A DNA stretch of 64,000 bases from contig NZ_JAQQLA010000004.1 of the NCBI RefSeq assembly GCF_028548395.1, forward strand, positions 682,001 through 746,000, written 5' to 3'. Below are positions 1 to 9,965 of this stretch, piece after piece (within the stretch, counting starts at the first letter, position 1; each line of letters opens with the position of its first letter). The translations under genes and the position numbers were made by a program. Origin of the DNA: Vogesella indigofera (lineage in GTDB: Bacteria > Pseudomonadota > Gammaproteobacteria > Burkholderiales > Chromobacteriaceae). Below the pieces are notes generated by a model. The model made no database searches, had not been told where the DNA came from, and was given only the letters and a program-made list of their open reading frames with translations.

Positions 1-367
1 GCTGCAGGCGGGCGAAACGCCCCAGTCGCGGCAGCAGCCATTCCAGCGCCAGCGATGGCGGTGCCGCCAGCCGCACGCTGGCCGGCGCCGCCTCGCGCTG
101 CAATGCGGCCAAGGTGGTGGCCACGGTATCGAAGCCGCTGTCACAGGCGGCAAACAGCTGCTGCCCGGCGGCGGTGAGCTGCAGGCTGCGGCCACCGCGC
201 TGCAACAGACTCAGCTGCAGGCGGGACTCCAGCCGCTGCACGCGCTGGCTGACCGCGCCCTGGGTCACCGCCAGCTGTTCGGCGGCGCGGCGAAAGCCGC
301 CGCACTGCGCCACCGCGTGGAAGAACCACAGGTCGGCCAGCAGGGTCGCGTCGAGGCGGCGGCTCAT
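1..367 (-). CDS. LysR-family transcriptional regulator, N-terminal part (runs off the window)
   Basis: Translating the minus strand from the ATG at 365-367 gives about 122 residues that begin MSRRLDATLLADLWFFHAVA and continue without a stop to the window edge. The first 65 residues form the LysR winged helix-turn-helix: an alanine-rich recognition region (FRRAAEQLAVTQGAVSQRVQRLE) followed by LTAAGQQLF. The remainder begins the effector domain with the GcvA-like pattern LAAPPSLALEWLLPRLGRF. The C-terminal two thirds lie outside the window, so the inducer and target cannot be judged. It starts about 20 bases downstream of the end of the methyltransferase gene on the same strand and may be co-transcribed with it. 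Family is certain; role is unknown. Confidence 0.85.
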   Translation of the reverse strand, partial: MSRRLDATLLADLWFFHAVAQCGGFRRAAEQLAVTQGAVSQRVQRLESRLQLSLLQRGGRSLQLTAAGQQLFAACDSGFDTVATTLAALQREAAPASVRLAAPPSLALEWLLPRLGRFARLQ

Positions 368-388
368 AGGCGGGTCATCGGGCGGAGC

Positions 389-1210
389 TTAGTAGGCGAA
401 GCGCTGGCGCAGCTCTTCCAGGTTCAGCTCGCGCAGGATGCTTTCCTGGCGTTCGCGCGCGCTCTTTTTCGCACCGCCGACCTTCTTGGCGATGATCAGC
501 TCGTTCTTCATCGAGTGCTCCCAGCCCACCAGCTCGGTGACGGTGACCTGGTAGCCGCGCGCTTCCAGCTGCAGGCAGCGCAGTACGTTGGTGAGCTGGC
601 TGCCGAACTCGCGGGTGTGGATCGGGTGGCGCCACAGTTCGGACAGCGCGGTCTTGCCGAAGGTCTCGTTCTTCTTCTGCCGCAACACCGCAGCCACCTC
701 GGCCTGGCAGCACGGCACCAGCACGATGTACTTGGCGTCCTTGGCCAGCGCGAAGCGGATGGCGTCGTCGGTGGCGGTGTTGCAGGCGTGCAGCGCGGTG
801 ATGATGTCCACCTGCGCCGGCAGCGCGTCGGAGGTGATCGACTGCTCGACGGTGAGGTTGAGGAACTCCATGCCGGCAAAGCCCAGCCGCTGCGCCAGCT
901 CCACCGACTTGTCCACCAGATCCTGCCGCGTTTCCACGCCGTAGACGTGGGCAGCGGGCTTATCCTTCAGGAACAGGTCGTAGAGGATGAAGCCGAGGTA
1001 GGACTTGCCGGCGCCGTGGTCGGCCAGCGTCAGGCTGCCCTTGCTTGCCAGCACGTCGGCCATCAGCGGCTCGATGAACTGGTACAGGTGATACACCTGC
1101 TTCAGTTTGCGGCGGGTGTCCTGGTTGATCTTGCCGTCGCGGGTGAGGATGTGCAGTTCTTTCAGCAGTTCGATCGACTGCTGCGGTTTGATTTCGGGGA
1201 TCAGGCTCAT
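389..1210 (-). CDS. Class I SAM-dependent methyltransferase, Methyltransf_32-like
   Basis: The protein has 273 residues. The SAM-binding motif I is seen as LADHGAGKSYLGFILYDLF near residue 63, followed by an acidic strand end in HVYGVETR and a later strand VDIITALHACNTATDDA. HACNTATD and VPCCQAEV match the layout of the Methyltransf_32 family of nucleic-acid or small-molecule methyltransferases; the substrate is not identifiable here. The tail is basic (KKVGGAKKSARERQ). I chose the ATG at 1210 (MSLIPEIKPQQ) because a frame beginning further upstream would translate a terminator hairpin. It lies downstream of the proS-transglycosylase pair, separated by that hairpin. Confidence 0.75.
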   Translation of the reverse strand: MSLIPEIKPQQSIELLKELHILTRDGKINQDTRRKLKQVYHLYQFIEPLMADVLASKGSLTLADHGAGKSYLGFILYDLFLKDKPAAHVYGVETRQDLVDKSVELAQRLGFAGMEFLNLTVEQSITSDALPAQVDIITALHACNTATDDAIRFALAKDAKYIVLVPCCQAEVAAVLRQKKNETFGKTALSELWRHPIHTREFGSQLTNVLRCLQLEARGYQVTVTELVGWEHSMKNELIIAKKVGGAKKSARERQESILRELNLEELRQRFAY

Positions 1211-1224
1211 CGCGGTGTCCGTAT

Positions 1225-1258
1225 AAAAAAGGTTGGCCGCAAGCACGGGCTTGCGGCC
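1225..1258 (-). terminator. Rho-independent terminator built from the dispersed motif
   Basis: On the minus strand a perfect 10-bp stem (GGCCGCAAGC with its complement, arms 1249-1258 and 1235-1244, four-base loop) is followed by CCTTTTTT. It sits between the transglycosylase gene and the methyltransferase gene and probably ends the proS-transglycosylase transcript. One arm is a copy of the 13-base dispersed word. Confidence 0.75.
1229..1241 (+). repeat. Dispersed 13-base word AAGGTTGGCCGCA (first of 21 exact copies)
   Basis: Exact copies on the plus strand start at 1229, 3707, 5600, 9972, 12360, 35082, 41061, 42758, 56280 and 62255. Exact reverse copies (TGCGGCCAACCTT) start at 5740, 11412, 14578, 21541, 24138, 27755, 34318, 38400, 54709, 56777 and 60240. 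A one-base variant, AACGTTGGCCGCA in either orientation, occurs at 17926, 42100 and 45190 and forms both halves of perfect palindromes at 48411-48432 and 49911-49932. Further near copies are at 16601, 26652, 42016, 53268 and 63711. Copies lie inside genes, at gene ends and between genes, with no strand bias. Confidence 0.9.
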
Positions 1259-1297
1259 GGAAGCATGGCGTCAGTGGGTGTGACAGGCGCGGCCGAC

Positions 1298-1924
1298 TCA
1301 GTGACCGGCGGTCTGCTGCAAGCCGGCCGGCGGCGTCCACTGCCAGTGGCTGCGCCAGGCGCCGACCACCAGATTGGGGTACTCGGCACGGCCGAGGCTG
1401 CCGTTGTAGCGCCCCAGCGCGCGGAACAGGTTGCCGCGCTCCAGGTCCAGATAGTGGCGCAGGATGGTGCAGCCGTAGCGCAGGTTCAGCGTCAGCTCGA
1501 ACAGGTTGTGCTCGCGGTTGCCGATGCTGCGCACCCAGAACGGCATCACCTGCATCAGGCCGCGCGCGCCGACCGGCGAGATCGCGTACTTGTTGAAGCC
1601 GCTCTCGACCTGGATCAGCCCCAGCACCAGCTGCGGGTCGAGTCCGGCGCGGGTGGCCTCGTACTGCACCGCGGTCAGCAGCCGCTCGCGCAGCCATTGA
1701 TCCGGGATGCGTTTTTGCAGCCGCCGCGACATCTCCGCCAGCCACGCCACGCCCTCGTGCGGGTTGTCGAACACCAGCCGCGGCGCGTTGACGTCGGAGA
1801 TGCTGCGCGACATGGCGCTGGCCACGTTGGCCGCCAGCGCCTCTTCGCGCTGCGCCCCGGCCCACGCCGGCACGGCGGCCAGCGTGAACAGCAGCAGCAG
1901 GCAGGCAAGGCGCGGCGCGTTCAT
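1298..1924 (-). CDS. Lytic transglycosylase, SLT domain
   Basis: The 208-residue protein starts with a signal peptide (MNAPRLACLLLLFTLAAVPAWA) and carries a soluble-lytic-transglycosylase domain over about residues 75-190. The catalytic glutamate is in GLIQVESGFNKYAISPVGA, followed by the family signature GLMQVMPFW and the later ALGRYNGS motif. It would cleave the MurNAc-GlcNAc bond of peptidoglycan in the periplasm. The start ATG at 1924 lies eight bases past the proS stop, so the two genes are probably co-transcribed, an arrangement with no obvious functional logic. A terminator follows at 1225-1258. Confidence 0.88.
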   Translation of the reverse strand: MNAPRLACLLLLFTLAAVPAWAGAQREEALAANVASAMSRSISDVNAPRLVFDNPHEGVAWLAEMSRRLQKRIPDQWLRERLLTAVQYEATRAGLDPQLVLGLIQVESGFNKYAISPVGARGLMQVMPFWVRSIGNREHNLFELTLNLRYGCTILRHYLDLERGNLFRALGRYNGSLGRAEYPNLVVGAWRSHWQWTPPAGLQQTAGH

Positions 1925-1932
1925 GGCCGCAA

Positions 1933-3639
1933 TCAGGCCAGCTTGCCCAGCACGAAGTCCAGCACCGCGTCCGGTGCCACCGCGGTGGATTCCGCATCGC
2001 GACGGTGCTGGTACTCGACCTTGCCTTCCTTCAGGCCGCGGTCGCCGATGGTGACGCGGTGCGGTGCGCCGATCAGCTCCCAGTCGGCAAACATCGCGCC
2101 CGGGCGCTCGCCGCGGTCGTCGATGATCACGTCCACGCCCTTGTCTTGCAAACCGGCGTACAGCGCGTCGGCGGCGGCCTTCACGCCTTCGGAGCGGTCG
2201 TAGCCGACCGGGCAGATCACCACGCTGAACGGCGCGATCGCATCCGGCCAGATCATGCCCTTGTCGTCGTAGTTCTGCTCGATGGCGGCGCCGAGGATGC
2301 GGCTCACGCCGATGCCGTAGCAGCCCATCTCGAAATGCTTCGGCTTGCCGTCTTCGTCGAGGAAGGTGGCGTTCATCGCCTTGGAGTACTTGGTGCCGAG
2401 GTAGAACACGTGGCCGACCTCGATGCCGCGCTGGATATCGAGCACGCCGTTGCCGCACGGCGACACGTCGCCGACCACCACGTTACGCAGATCGGCCACC
2501 TCCGGCTCGGCACAGTCGCGGCCGAAGTTGGCGCCGGTGTAGTGCTGGTCGTCCTCGTTGGCGCCGATCACGAAATCGGCCATCTTGGCCACGGTACGGT
2601 CGGCGATCACGCGACCGCTAAAGCCCACCGGGCCCAGCGAGCCGGGGTTGGCGCCGAAGGCGTCCTTGATCACGGCCGGTGCGGCGAAGGTCAGCGGCTT
2701 CTTGATGCCGGCGATCTTCTCGGCCTTCACTTCGTTCAGTTCGTGGTCGCCGCGCACCAGCATCAGCACCGCGTCGCCCTTTTCGCCTTCCACCACCACC
2801 GCCTTCACGGTCGCGGTGATGTCGATCTTCAGGAAGTCCACCAGCTCGGCGATGGTCTTCACCTTCGGGGTGTGGACTTTCTCAAGCTTGGCCGCAGCGG
2901 CCGGACGCTCGCCGGCCGGGGCCACCGCTTCGGCCAGTTCGATGTTGGCGGCGTAGTCGGAGGTCGGGCAGTAGACAATGGCGTCTTCGCCGGTTTCGGC
3001 GATCACCTGGAATTCGTGCGAGCGGTCGCCGCCGATAGCACCGGTGTCGGCTGCCACCGCGCGGTAGGTCAGGCCCAGGCGGTCGAAGATGCGGCAGTAG
3101 GCGGCGAACATGTTGTCGTAGCTCTTGCCGGCGTCTTCGGCGCTGCGGTCGAAGGAGTAGGCGTCCTTCATGGTGAACTCGCGGCCGCGCATCACGCCGA
3201 AGCGCGGACGGCGCTCGTCGCGGAATTTGGTCTGGATCTGGTAGAAGTTCTTCGGCAGCGCGCGGTAGCTGCGCAGCTCGGCACGGGCGATGTCGGTAAC
3301 CACCTCTTCCGAGGTCGGCTGGATCACGAAATCACGGTCGTGACGGTCCTTGAAGCGCAGCAGCTCGGCACCCATGCTGTCGAAGCGGTCGGTTTCCTGC
3401 CACAGGCCGGCCGGCTGCACCACCGGCATCACCATCTCGATGGCGCCGGCGCGGTTCATTTCCTCGCGCACGATGTTCTCGACCTTCTTCAGCGAACGCA
3501 GGCCCATCGGCATCCATGAGTAGACACCGGCGGCGACCTTGCGGATGAAGCCGGCACGCAGCATCAGCTTCTGGCTCACGATATCCGCGTCGGCGGGGGC
3601 TTCTTTCTGGGTGGAGATGAAAAACTGCGAGGCGCGCAT
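1933..3639 (-). CDS. proS: Prolyl-tRNA synthetase
   Basis: The 568-residue protein is the length expected of the bacterial, editing-domain-containing class of ProRS. It charges tRNA-Pro in the cytosol. The start [15 protein letters not shown] and the class II motif 2 region ([21 protein letters not shown]) are clear, as is motif 3 ([14 protein letters not shown]). A cis-editing insertion domain occupies roughly residues 225-400 ([20 protein letters not shown]), and an anticodon-binding domain ends the protein. I chose ATG 3639 because an upstream in-frame start adds 27 residues foreign to the family. A TACAAT hexamer on the minus strand at 3679-3684 may be its -10 element. Confidence 0.96.
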   Translation of the reverse strand: MRASQFFISTQKEAPADADIVSQKLMLRAGFIRKVAAGVYSWMPMGLRSLKKVENIVREEMNRAGAIEMVMPVVQPAGLWQETDRFDSMGAELLRFKDRHDRDFVIQPTSEEVVTDIARAELRSYRALPKNFYQIQTKFRDERRPRFGVMRGREFTMKDAYSFDRSAEDAGKSYDNMFAAYCRIFDRLGLTYRAVAADTGAIGGDRSHEFQVIAETGEDAIVYCPTSDYAANIELAEAVAPAGERPAAAAKLEKVHTPKVKTIAELVDFLKIDITATVKAVVVEGEKGDAVLMLVRGDHELNEVKAEKIAGIKKPLTFAAPAVIKDAFGANPGSLGPVGFSGRVIADRTVAKMADFVIGANEDDQHYTGANFGRDCAEPEVADLRNVVVGDVSPCGNGVLDIQRGIEVGHVFYLGTKYSKAMNATFLDEDGKPKHFEMGCYGIGVSRILGAAIEQNYDDKGMIWPDAIAPFSVVICPVGYDRSEGVKAAADALYAGLQDKGVDVIIDDRGERPGAMFADWELIGAPHRVTIGDRGLKEGKVEYQHRRDAESTAVAPDAVLDFVLGKLA

Positions 3640-3750
3640 GGTGTTGGTTATCCTTGAGATTTCTGCGAAATAGCGCTGATTGTAGCCGTTTAGGGCAGAC
3701 GGCGGAAAGGTTGGCCGCATGAAGGAGCAGGGATGCCACCACGCTTGGCC

Positions 3751-5823
3751 TCAGCTTAATTGAGCGGCCCTGTCCAGGAAGAATCGGGCTCCATTCTCGA
3801 ACTGCGGATCCGTATACGTCTTGCGCAACGCATGCACCAGCCCACAGAACCGTTCAGACCGGTATAGCCAATCACTAAAAGCCAACGCTTGCCGTCCAGT
3901 CTCTGAACGGAACATCGCGGAAAGGAACTCGGTATCTTTTTCAGTCAGTTCTGAATAGTCTTCCAGGCTATCCAGCCATGCTCCATGCAGCTCTGCATGC
4001 TTGGACATTTCCAGCAAAATGAGTAAACGCTGTGGGTCGCGTAATAGCTCGTGCAAACGGCAACCCAAATAATATTTGGCGACATCGGATTGCAGACTGG
4101 TAAAAGCTGATTCCTTGATAAACGCCAGGCACGAAACCACACTCGGCGCCGAGTCACGCCTCAACCACTCCTGCAGCATGTCATGCACACTGAATGCACT
4201 GACTCCTGATGCATTGACTAGTGCCACCACATCTGCCAAGTAGTGGATCATGGGACTCATTCTAGTGGTCCTATCCAGCTCCTCTTCAATAAAGCGGGCT
4301 ACCGCCATCAAGTGCGCACGTGACACGTCTGACCAAGCGCCATGCTGCAGATGACCCTTTACTTCATACAGGAACAGCCCAACTCTCCCGTCGTCAGGCA
4401 ATCTCTTTTGCAGCATAGAGGAGGTTTCTGTCCGGATAAATCGGTCCAATTGCGCGTTATCGAATACCTTGTCGGCCAACGTCTGCTGCAGATAGCCATT
4501 AGCCATGCCCATCAAAGCTTGTTGCTCATCAGAAACTGGCATTCCGGAAACAAACAGCGCTTCCAGTTGTGCCAATCGCTGCGGCGTAGAAACCCTGGGA
4601 GCAACATCCAGCTTTGCTACCAATGGCCAGTTGGTAAAAAACATCACTGAGCGTTGTACAGCAGCCGGTCTTTTGTCAAAGTCCGGGAATCGGGATTGCA
4701 GCCACGTTTGCCGTTGTGATTCGCGCGACGTGCTTTGTGAACTATCGAACTGAGCATAAAACTGGCAATCAAGCCACGCCGCAACAAGCTGTCGCCAAAG
4801 GGCACGATCTTTCAGCCGCAGTGCCTCCAGAAACACAAAGTCCAGCGGGTCCAGCCGAATTTCTGCCGGAACATGGCGACTCGTCAGCAAGCTGGCAAGC
4901 AACCGTTTGACATCTCGCGGCTTCAGCAAAAAAGCATCCGTGACCAAACTCAGGGCCAGTTTTACTTCCAAGTCATCACTGCACACTATTTCTTTCAGCA
5001 ATGACGAGCTTCCCAACTGCGTCTTGTGATAGCGAAGCCGATCACTGTGTTTAGGTGTGGGTAACCGGTACGGCAGCTGGATGATTTTTTCCAGATATGC
5101 TTCGCCACGGTCTTTGTGCATAGAGTCCAAAGCTGACGCAACAATGGCGCGATCATAGGCGATGACGTAGACGATATTGGGCAGATCGGCGACCGCCTTG
5201 ATGACGCGGAACAGCTCGCAGATTTCGCTTGCCGGCAGCCGGTCGAGATCGTCGATGAAAACGATGGTCTTGAATTGGAGAGTCTTCAGTGCGTTAGCCG
5301 CATTACCTCGCAAACGATGGAATGACTTGGGCTGGCTGTTCGAATGTATCGCCCCAGCCCCTGTCTCAATGGACTTGCCGAAGGCTGCAACAGCTGCAAT
5401 TGTCGCTGGTTCAACACAACCGATAGAGCATGCCTGCAAGACTTTGCCAACTCGAACTCCGGCACTACCCAGCAAATTTAGCTTTGTCCGTACAGAGTCG
5501 CGCAAGCGATGCGACCAATCTATCTGTCCCAGCAATTCATCAAAAAAATGCCTTAACAGCTGATCCGAACCTTCAAACCACCACGGGTTGAACTCGACCA
5601 AGGTTGGCCGCAACGGATCGGTATCGCCTTGCGGGAATGCCTGCTTGAGGAAATGGATAAAGCTGGACTTGCCCTCGCCCCACTCGCCTTCGATGCCGAT
5701 GACGAAGCTTTGCCCCTCGGGCAGACCTTGCAGAATGGTTGCGGCCAACCTTTGCGCGTGCGGCGTAAAGCCGAGCAGATCTTCGGTGGCGGGGATATCA
5801 GCGGCGAAGGCAGAAACGGTCAT
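3751..5823 (-). CDS. KAP-family P-loop NTPase
   Basis: The 690-residue protein has a Walker A motif in GIEGEWGEGKSSF (about residue 45) and a Walker B in IVFIDDLDRLP (about residue 190), with EFNPWWFEG between them. This is the pattern of KAP ATPases, the family of Kidins220 and of the phage-exclusion protein PifA. A moderately hydrophobic stretch around residues 130-150 (CSIGCVEPATIAAVAAFG) lies inside the NTPase domain, where KAP proteins often carry membrane segments. The C-terminal half has no recognisable domain. GC content is near 50% in sampled lines, well below the neighbours, which suggests horizontal acquisition, yet the gene contains two exact copies of the dispersed 13-base word. 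MTVSAFAADIP (ATG 5823) is the preferred start; an in-frame upstream start exists at 5841. Confidence 0.8.
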   Translation of the reverse strand: MTVSAFAADIPATEDLLGFTPHAQRLAATILQGLPEGQSFVIGIEGEWGEGKSSFIHFLKQAFPQGDTDPLRPTLVEFNPWWFEGSDQLLRHFFDELLGQIDWSHRLRDSVRTKLNLLGSAGVRVGKVLQACSIGCVEPATIAAVAAFGKSIETGAGAIHSNSQPKSFHRLRGNAANALKTLQFKTIVFIDDLDRLPASEICELFRVIKAVADLPNIVYVIAYDRAIVASALDSMHKDRGEAYLEKIIQLPYRLPTPKHSDRLRYHKTQLGSSSLLKEIVCSDDLEVKLALSLVTDAFLLKPRDVKRLLASLLTSRHVPAEIRLDPLDFVFLEALRLKDRALWRQLVAAWLDCQFYAQFDSSQSTSRESQRQTWLQSRFPDFDKRPAAVQRSVMFFTNWPLVAKLDVAPRVSTPQRLAQLEALFVSGMPVSDEQQALMGMANGYLQQTLADKVFDNAQLDRFIRTETSSMLQKRLPDDGRVGLFLYEVKGHLQHGAWSDVSRAHLMAVARFIEEELDRTTRMSPMIHYLADVVALVNASGVSAFSVHDMLQEWLRRDSAPSVVSCLAFIKESAFTSLQSDVAKYYLGCRLHELLRDPQRLLILLEMSKHAELHGAWLDSLEDYSELTEKDTEFLSAMFRSETGRQALAFSDWLYRSERFCGLVHALRKTYTDPQFENGARFFLDRAAQLS

Positions 5824-5883
5824 GGTGCGTACCGGCGGCAAGGGGATGCCGCCGATTATGCCATGCGCGATCCGCGCGGACGG

Positions 5884-6408
5884 CTACACCCAGCCCAGCA
5901 GCCCGGCCACGGCGCCGGCGCCCAGCAGCCACAGCGGGTGCAGGCTGGTGCGCCAAGCGATCAGCGCGCTGAGGGCGCACAGCAGCCACGCGCTCCAACC
6001 GGTGTTGGCGATGCCGGCCAGCAGCCAGGCGCCGCCCAGCACCAGCCCGATCGACAGCGGCGCGAAGCCGCGCTGGATGGCGTGGCACAGCTTGTAATCG
6101 CGGAAACGCTGCCACAGTCTGGCGACGTAGAAGCTGAGCACCGAGGACGGGCCGCAGATGCCGAGCAGGCTGATGGCGGCGCCGGGCAGGCTGGCCATCT
6201 GCCAGCCGACCAGGCTGGCGATCAGCACGTTCGGCCCCGGTGCCGACTGCGCGATGGCGAACAGCGCGGTGAATTCCGCCGCCGTCATCCAGCCGTGCTC
6301 GTTGACCACCATGCGCAGCATTTCCGGCACCACCGCGTTGGCGCCGCCGACCGCCATCAGCGACAGCTGGCCGAACACCAGGAACAGGGCAAGCAGCATC
6401 GCGCTCAT
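5884..6408 (-). CDS. Chromate transporter ChrA family, half-length subunit (second gene)
   Basis: The 174-residue protein is almost entirely membrane-spanning and matches one half of a ChrA transporter: GQLSLMAVGGANAVVPEM near the N-terminus and the conserved QSAPGPN motif around residue 54. It is one of a pair of short-chain CHR genes whose products are thought to form a heterodimer that exports chromate. Its ATG at 6408 overlaps the stop of the upstream half gene by four bases (ATGA), so translation is coupled. The substrate in this organism is inferred from family only. Confidence 0.85.
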   Translation of the reverse strand: MSAMLLALFLVFGQLSLMAVGGANAVVPEMLRMVVNEHGWMTAAEFTALFAIAQSAPGPNVLIASLVGWQMASLPGAAISLLGICGPSSVLSFYVARLWQRFRDYKLCHAIQRGFAPLSIGLVLGGAWLLAGIANTGWSAWLLCALSALIAWRTSLHPLWLLGAGAVAGLLGWV

Positions 6409-6956
6409 GTCGGCTCCTTCTGCAGGTGCCAGGCCAGCGTCACCGCCAGCGGCACCATCACCAGCAGCAACGGCAGCAGCGGCCAGTGCAGCAGGCCAAT
6501 GGCGACAAAGGTGAGCACCGCCAGCGCGATGCACCAGCTGCTGCGCTCCAGCTTGGCGGCCAGTCGCAGCCCCATGCCGAAGATCAGGCCGGTGGCCGCC
6601 GGCGCCAGCCCGGCCAGCACCTGCTGCAGCGCCGGCAGGCCGCGGTACTGCTGGTACAGCGACACCAGCAGCATGGCGATGCAGAACGGCGCCAGCAGCA
6701 GGCCGCTGAACGCCAGCAGCGCACCGCTGGCGCCGTGGAAGCGGCCGCCGACGGCGACACTGAGATTGACCACGTTGGGGCCGGGCAGGATCTGGCCGAG
6801 GCCGAGCAGTTCGGTGAATTCAGCGTCGGTCAGCCAGCCTTTGCGCAGCACCAGCATGTGGTGCACCAGCGGCAGCACGCCGCCGAAACCGACGATGCCG
6901 ATGCCGAAAAAGCCGGTGAACAGCTCGCGGCGGGTGGGGATGTTGTGTGTTTCCAT
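6405..6956 (-). CDS. Chromate transporter ChrA family, half-length subunit (first gene)
   Basis: The 183-residue membrane protein is the other ChrA half: GFFGIGIVGFGGVLPLVHHM, then the signature LGQILPGPNVVNLS around residue 55, and at least four further hydrophobic segments. The N-terminus METHNIPTRRELF is cytoplasmic and lacks a signal peptide. It is transcribed divergently from a LysR gene starting 78 bases away, so the shared region is probably the control region for the pair. Short-chain CHR pairs are known in many proteobacteria. Confidence 0.87.
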   Translation of the reverse strand: METHNIPTRRELFTGFFGIGIVGFGGVLPLVHHMLVLRKGWLTDAEFTELLGLGQILPGPNVVNLSVAVGGRFHGASGALLAFSGLLLAPFCIAMLLVSLYQQYRGLPALQQVLAGLAPAATGLIFGMGLRLAAKLERSSWCIALAVLTFVAIGLLHWPLLPLLLVMVPLAVTLAWHLQKEPT

Positions 6957-7034
6957 GACCCGTAGCGTAGTGCGGAAGCAGAGTTGGCGACAAACGAGTT
7001 TTTCCGACTTCGCTTGTGCGCTATGCTCACAAGC

Positions 7035-7916
7035 ATGAACCGGCGACTTCCCTCTCTCAATGCCTTGCGCGCCTTTGAAGCCGCGGCACGCTGCGGCAGT
7101 TTCAGCGCCGCGGCGGAACAGCTGCATGTGACCCACGGCGCCATCAGCCGCCAGATCAAGCAGCTGGAGGAGTGGCTGGGGCTGGCGCTGTTCGACCGCG
7201 TCGGCAAACGTGTGCTGCTCACCGACAACGGCCGCCAGTACCTGCCGGCGCTGCAGACCGCGTTCGACAGCATCGCCACCGCCACCGAGCGGCTGACCCA
7301 GGGCCGCACGCGGCAGTTGCGCATCAACGCCACGCCGACGCTGGCGATGCACTGGCTGCTACCGCGGCTGACCCGCTTCCAGCTGCGCCATCCCGGCGTC
7401 GAGCTGCGGCTGGCAACCTCGGACACCATCATCCACGACCAGCACGCCGATTTCGACATCGCCATCCGCCGCGGCCACGACCACTGGCACGGCTTCGTGT
7501 CGCACCTGTTCCTCACCGAGCACGAACAGCCACTGCTCAGCCCGGCGCTGTTGGCGAGCAGGCCGCTGGCGACGGTGGCCGATCTGGCGCAGCACACGCT
7601 GCTGCACTCGGAAACGCGGCCGGTGTCGTGGGAACGCTGGCTGGCGGCGGCCGGCAGCCCGGCGCTGCAGGCGGCGGCGCACCAGCACTTCGACCACTAC
7701 TATCTGGCGCTGCAGGCGGCGGTCGACGGCCTGGGGGTGGCGCTCAGCGCACAGCCGGTGACCGACGCGCTGATCGCCAGCGGCAAGCTGGTGGCGCCGC
7801 TGGACGGGCCGCGGGTGAAGGCGCGCGGCTATTCCTGGGTGCTGCCGCTGACGCTGGCGGAAGACCCGCTGTGCGCCGATTTCTGCGCCTGGCTGGAGGA
7901 GGAAGGCGGCAATTAG
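7035..7916 (+). CDS. LysR-family regulator, GcvA-like
   Basis: The 293-residue protein begins [20 protein letters not shown], the characteristic GcvA-type N-terminus, with the helix-turn-helix [23 protein letters not shown] and a complete effector domain ([19 protein letters not shown] through [19 protein letters not shown]). It diverges from the chromate-transporter pair across a short intergenic region, so it is a candidate regulator of that pair. ATG 7035 is preferred over an upstream in-frame ATG at 6984, which would add 17 residues not seen in the family. The inducer is unknown. Confidence 0.88.
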   Translation: MNRRLPSLNALRAFEAAARCGSFSAAAEQLHVTHGAISRQIKQLEEWLGLALFDRVGKRVLLTDNGRQYLPALQTAFDSIATATERLTQGRTRQLRINATPTLAMHWLLPRLTRFQLRHPGVELRLATSDTIIHDQHADFDIAIRRGHDHWHGFVSHLFLTEHEQPLLSPALLASRPLATVADLAQHTLLHSETRPVSWERWLAAAGSPALQAAAHQHFDHYYLALQAAVDGLGVALSAQPVTDALIASGKLVAPLDGPRVKARGYSWVLPLTLAEDPLCADFCAWLEEEGGN

Positions 7917-8094
7917 CCGCGCCGACGCGCCACCTGTCGCATCGGCTCTACACTGCGGCCACAATTGCGCTACAAAAGCGGGCGCCGCATGGCACATTGG
8001 GGGGCACAAGAGTAAGCTTCGCGCTCACCCGAGATTCGCAATACTGCGCTGCAACATCCGTGGCGGCGCCACCCACCAAAAAATACACAAAATC

Positions 8095-9960
8095 ATGCAG
8101 GCTCAAAACAAACAGGCGCTCGCCGGTATCACGCTGGCGGCGCTGGGGGTCGTGTACGGGGACATCGGCACCAGCCCCCTCTACACCCTGAAAGAATGCT
8201 TCGGCCCCCACCTCGGCCTGGCGGTGACGCCGGCCAACGTGCTGGGCATCCTGTCGCTGATCGTCTGGGGCCTGATCCTGGTCGTGTCGCTGAAATACCT
8301 CAGCTTCGTGCTGCGCGCCGACAACCGCGGCGAGGGCGGCATCCTGACGCTGATGGCGCTGGCGCGGCGTTGCGTCGGCCCGCGCGGCTGGATGCTGGCC
8401 GCCATCGGTCTGATGGGCGGCGGCTTCTTCTACGGCGAGGTGGTGATCACCCCGGCGATCTCGGTGCTGTCGGCGGTGGAAGGGCTGGAGGTGATCACCC
8501 CCGCGTTCAAGCCCTACGTGCTGCCGCTGGCGCTGACGGTGCTGACCGGCCTGTTCCTGATCCAGAAGCACGGCACCGCCAGTGTCGGCAAGCTGTTCGG
8601 CCCGGTGATGATGCTGTGGTTCGCGGCGCTGGCCGCGCTCGGCGTGCACGGCATTGCCGGCAACCCGGCGGTGCTGGCGGCACTGAATCCGCTGTGGGGC
8701 ATCGAATTCCTGTTCAGCCACGGCGCCATCGGCTTCCTGGCGCTCGGCTCGGTGGTGCTGGCGCTGACCGGCGCCGAGGCGCTGTACGCCGACATGGGCC
8801 ACTTCGGCGCCAAGCCGATCCGCCTGGCGTGGTTCTTCTACGTGCTGCCGGCGCTGCTACTGAACTACTTCGGCCAGGGCGCGGAGATCCTCGCCAGTCC
8901 GGAGGCACGCACCAACCCGTTCTTCCACCTGGCGCCGCAGTGGGCGCTGCTGCCGCTGGTGATCCTGTCCACCTGCGCCACGGTGATCGCGTCGCAGGCG
9001 GTGATCTCCGGCGTGTTCTCGCTGACCCGCCAGGCGGTGCAGCTGGGCTACCTGCCGCGCATGGAGATCACCCACACCTCCGACAACGAGATCGGCCAGA
9101 TCTACATCCCGCTGATCAACTGGGGCCTGCTGGCGGCGGTGATCATGGTGGTGATCATGTTCCAGAATTCCAGCGCGCTGGCCGGCGCCTACGGCATCGC
9201 CGTCACCGGCACCATGGTGATCACCTCCATCCTGGTGTGCACCGTCGCCTGGCGTGGCTGGAACTGGCCGCGGGCGCTGGTGGCACCGCTGCTGGTCGCG
9301 CTGCTGGTGATCGACCTGCCGCTGTTCCTCGCCAACGTGGTGAAAATCTTCGCCGGCGGCTGGCTGCCGTTGCTGATCGGTATCGGCGCCTTCATCCTGA
9401 TGACCACCTGGAAGCAGGGCCGCAGGCTGCTGATGCAGCGCCTGAACGAGATGGCGATTCCGCTGGACGGCTTTGTCGAGAACATGGAGACCTACCCGCC
9501 GGGCCGGGTGCAGGGCACCGCGGTATTCCTCACCAACTCCACCCACGGCGTGCCGCACGCGCTGCTGCACAACCTGAAGCACAACAAGGTGCTGCACGAG
9601 CGGGTGGTGCTGATGACCATCCGCGGCGAGGACATCCCCTATGTCGACGAAGACGAGCGGGTGGAAATCCTGCAGCTGTCCGGCAGCTTCTGGCGGGTGA
9701 TGGCCTACTACGGCTTCAAGGAAACGCCGGACGTGCAGCAGATCCTCGACCTGTGTGCGGCGAAGGGCCTGGCTTTCGAGCTGATGGACACCTCGTTCTT
9801 CCTGTCGCGCGAAACGCTGATCCAGACCGATCGCGAAGGCATGTCGCCGTGGCGCGAGACGCTGTTCGTGTGGATGAGCCGCAATGCGCTGCGCGCCACC
9901 GACTTCTTCCAGATCCCGACCAACCGCGTGGTGGAGATGGGCGCGCAGGTCGAGCTGTAA
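8095..9960 (+). CDS. kup: Low-affinity potassium uptake protein Kup
   Basis: The 621-residue protein has the hallmark [20 protein letters not shown] at residues 18-37, about twelve membrane segments over residues 15-425, and a hydrophilic cytosolic tail with the family motif [29 protein letters not shown] around residues 475-502. Kup imports K+ with protons across the inner membrane. Length and sequence are typical and complete. It is monocistronic: a LysR gene ends 178 bases upstream and a strong terminator follows directly. Confidence 0.96.
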   Translation: MQAQNKQALAGITLAALGVVYGDIGTSPLYTLKECFGPHLGLAVTPANVLGILSLIVWGLILVVSLKYLSFVLRADNRGEGGILTLMALARRCVGPRGWMLAAIGLMGGGFFYGEVVITPAISVLSAVEGLEVITPAFKPYVLPLALTVLTGLFLIQKHGTASVGKLFGPVMMLWFAALAALGVHGIAGNPAVLAALNPLWGIEFLFSHGAIGFLALGSVVLALTGAEALYADMGHFGAKPIRLAWFFYVLPALLLNYFGQGAEILASPEARTNPFFHLAPQWALLPLVILSTCATVIASQAVISGVFSLTRQAVQLGYLPRMEITHTSDNEIGQIYIPLINWGLLAAVIMVVIMFQNSSALAGAYGIAVTGTMVITSILVCTVAWRGWNWPRALVAPLLVALLVIDLPLFLANVVKIFAGGWLPLLIGIGAFILMTTWKQGRRLLMQRLNEMAIPLDGFVENMETYPPGRVQGTAVFLTNSTHGVPHALLHNLKHNKVLHERVVLMTIRGEDIPYVDEDERVEILQLSGSFWRVMAYYGFKETPDVQQILDLCAAKGLAFELMDTSFFLSRETLIQTDREGMSPWRETLFVWMSRNALRATDFFQIPTNRVVEMGAQVEL

Positions 9961-9965
9961 AACAA

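Noticed and set aside
317..2203. Long open frame on the plus strand opposite the methyltransferase, transglycosylase and proS
   Set aside because: It is antisense to three clear genes, has low-complexity Arg/Gln/Val/His composition and no recognisable domain. High GC creates such frames.
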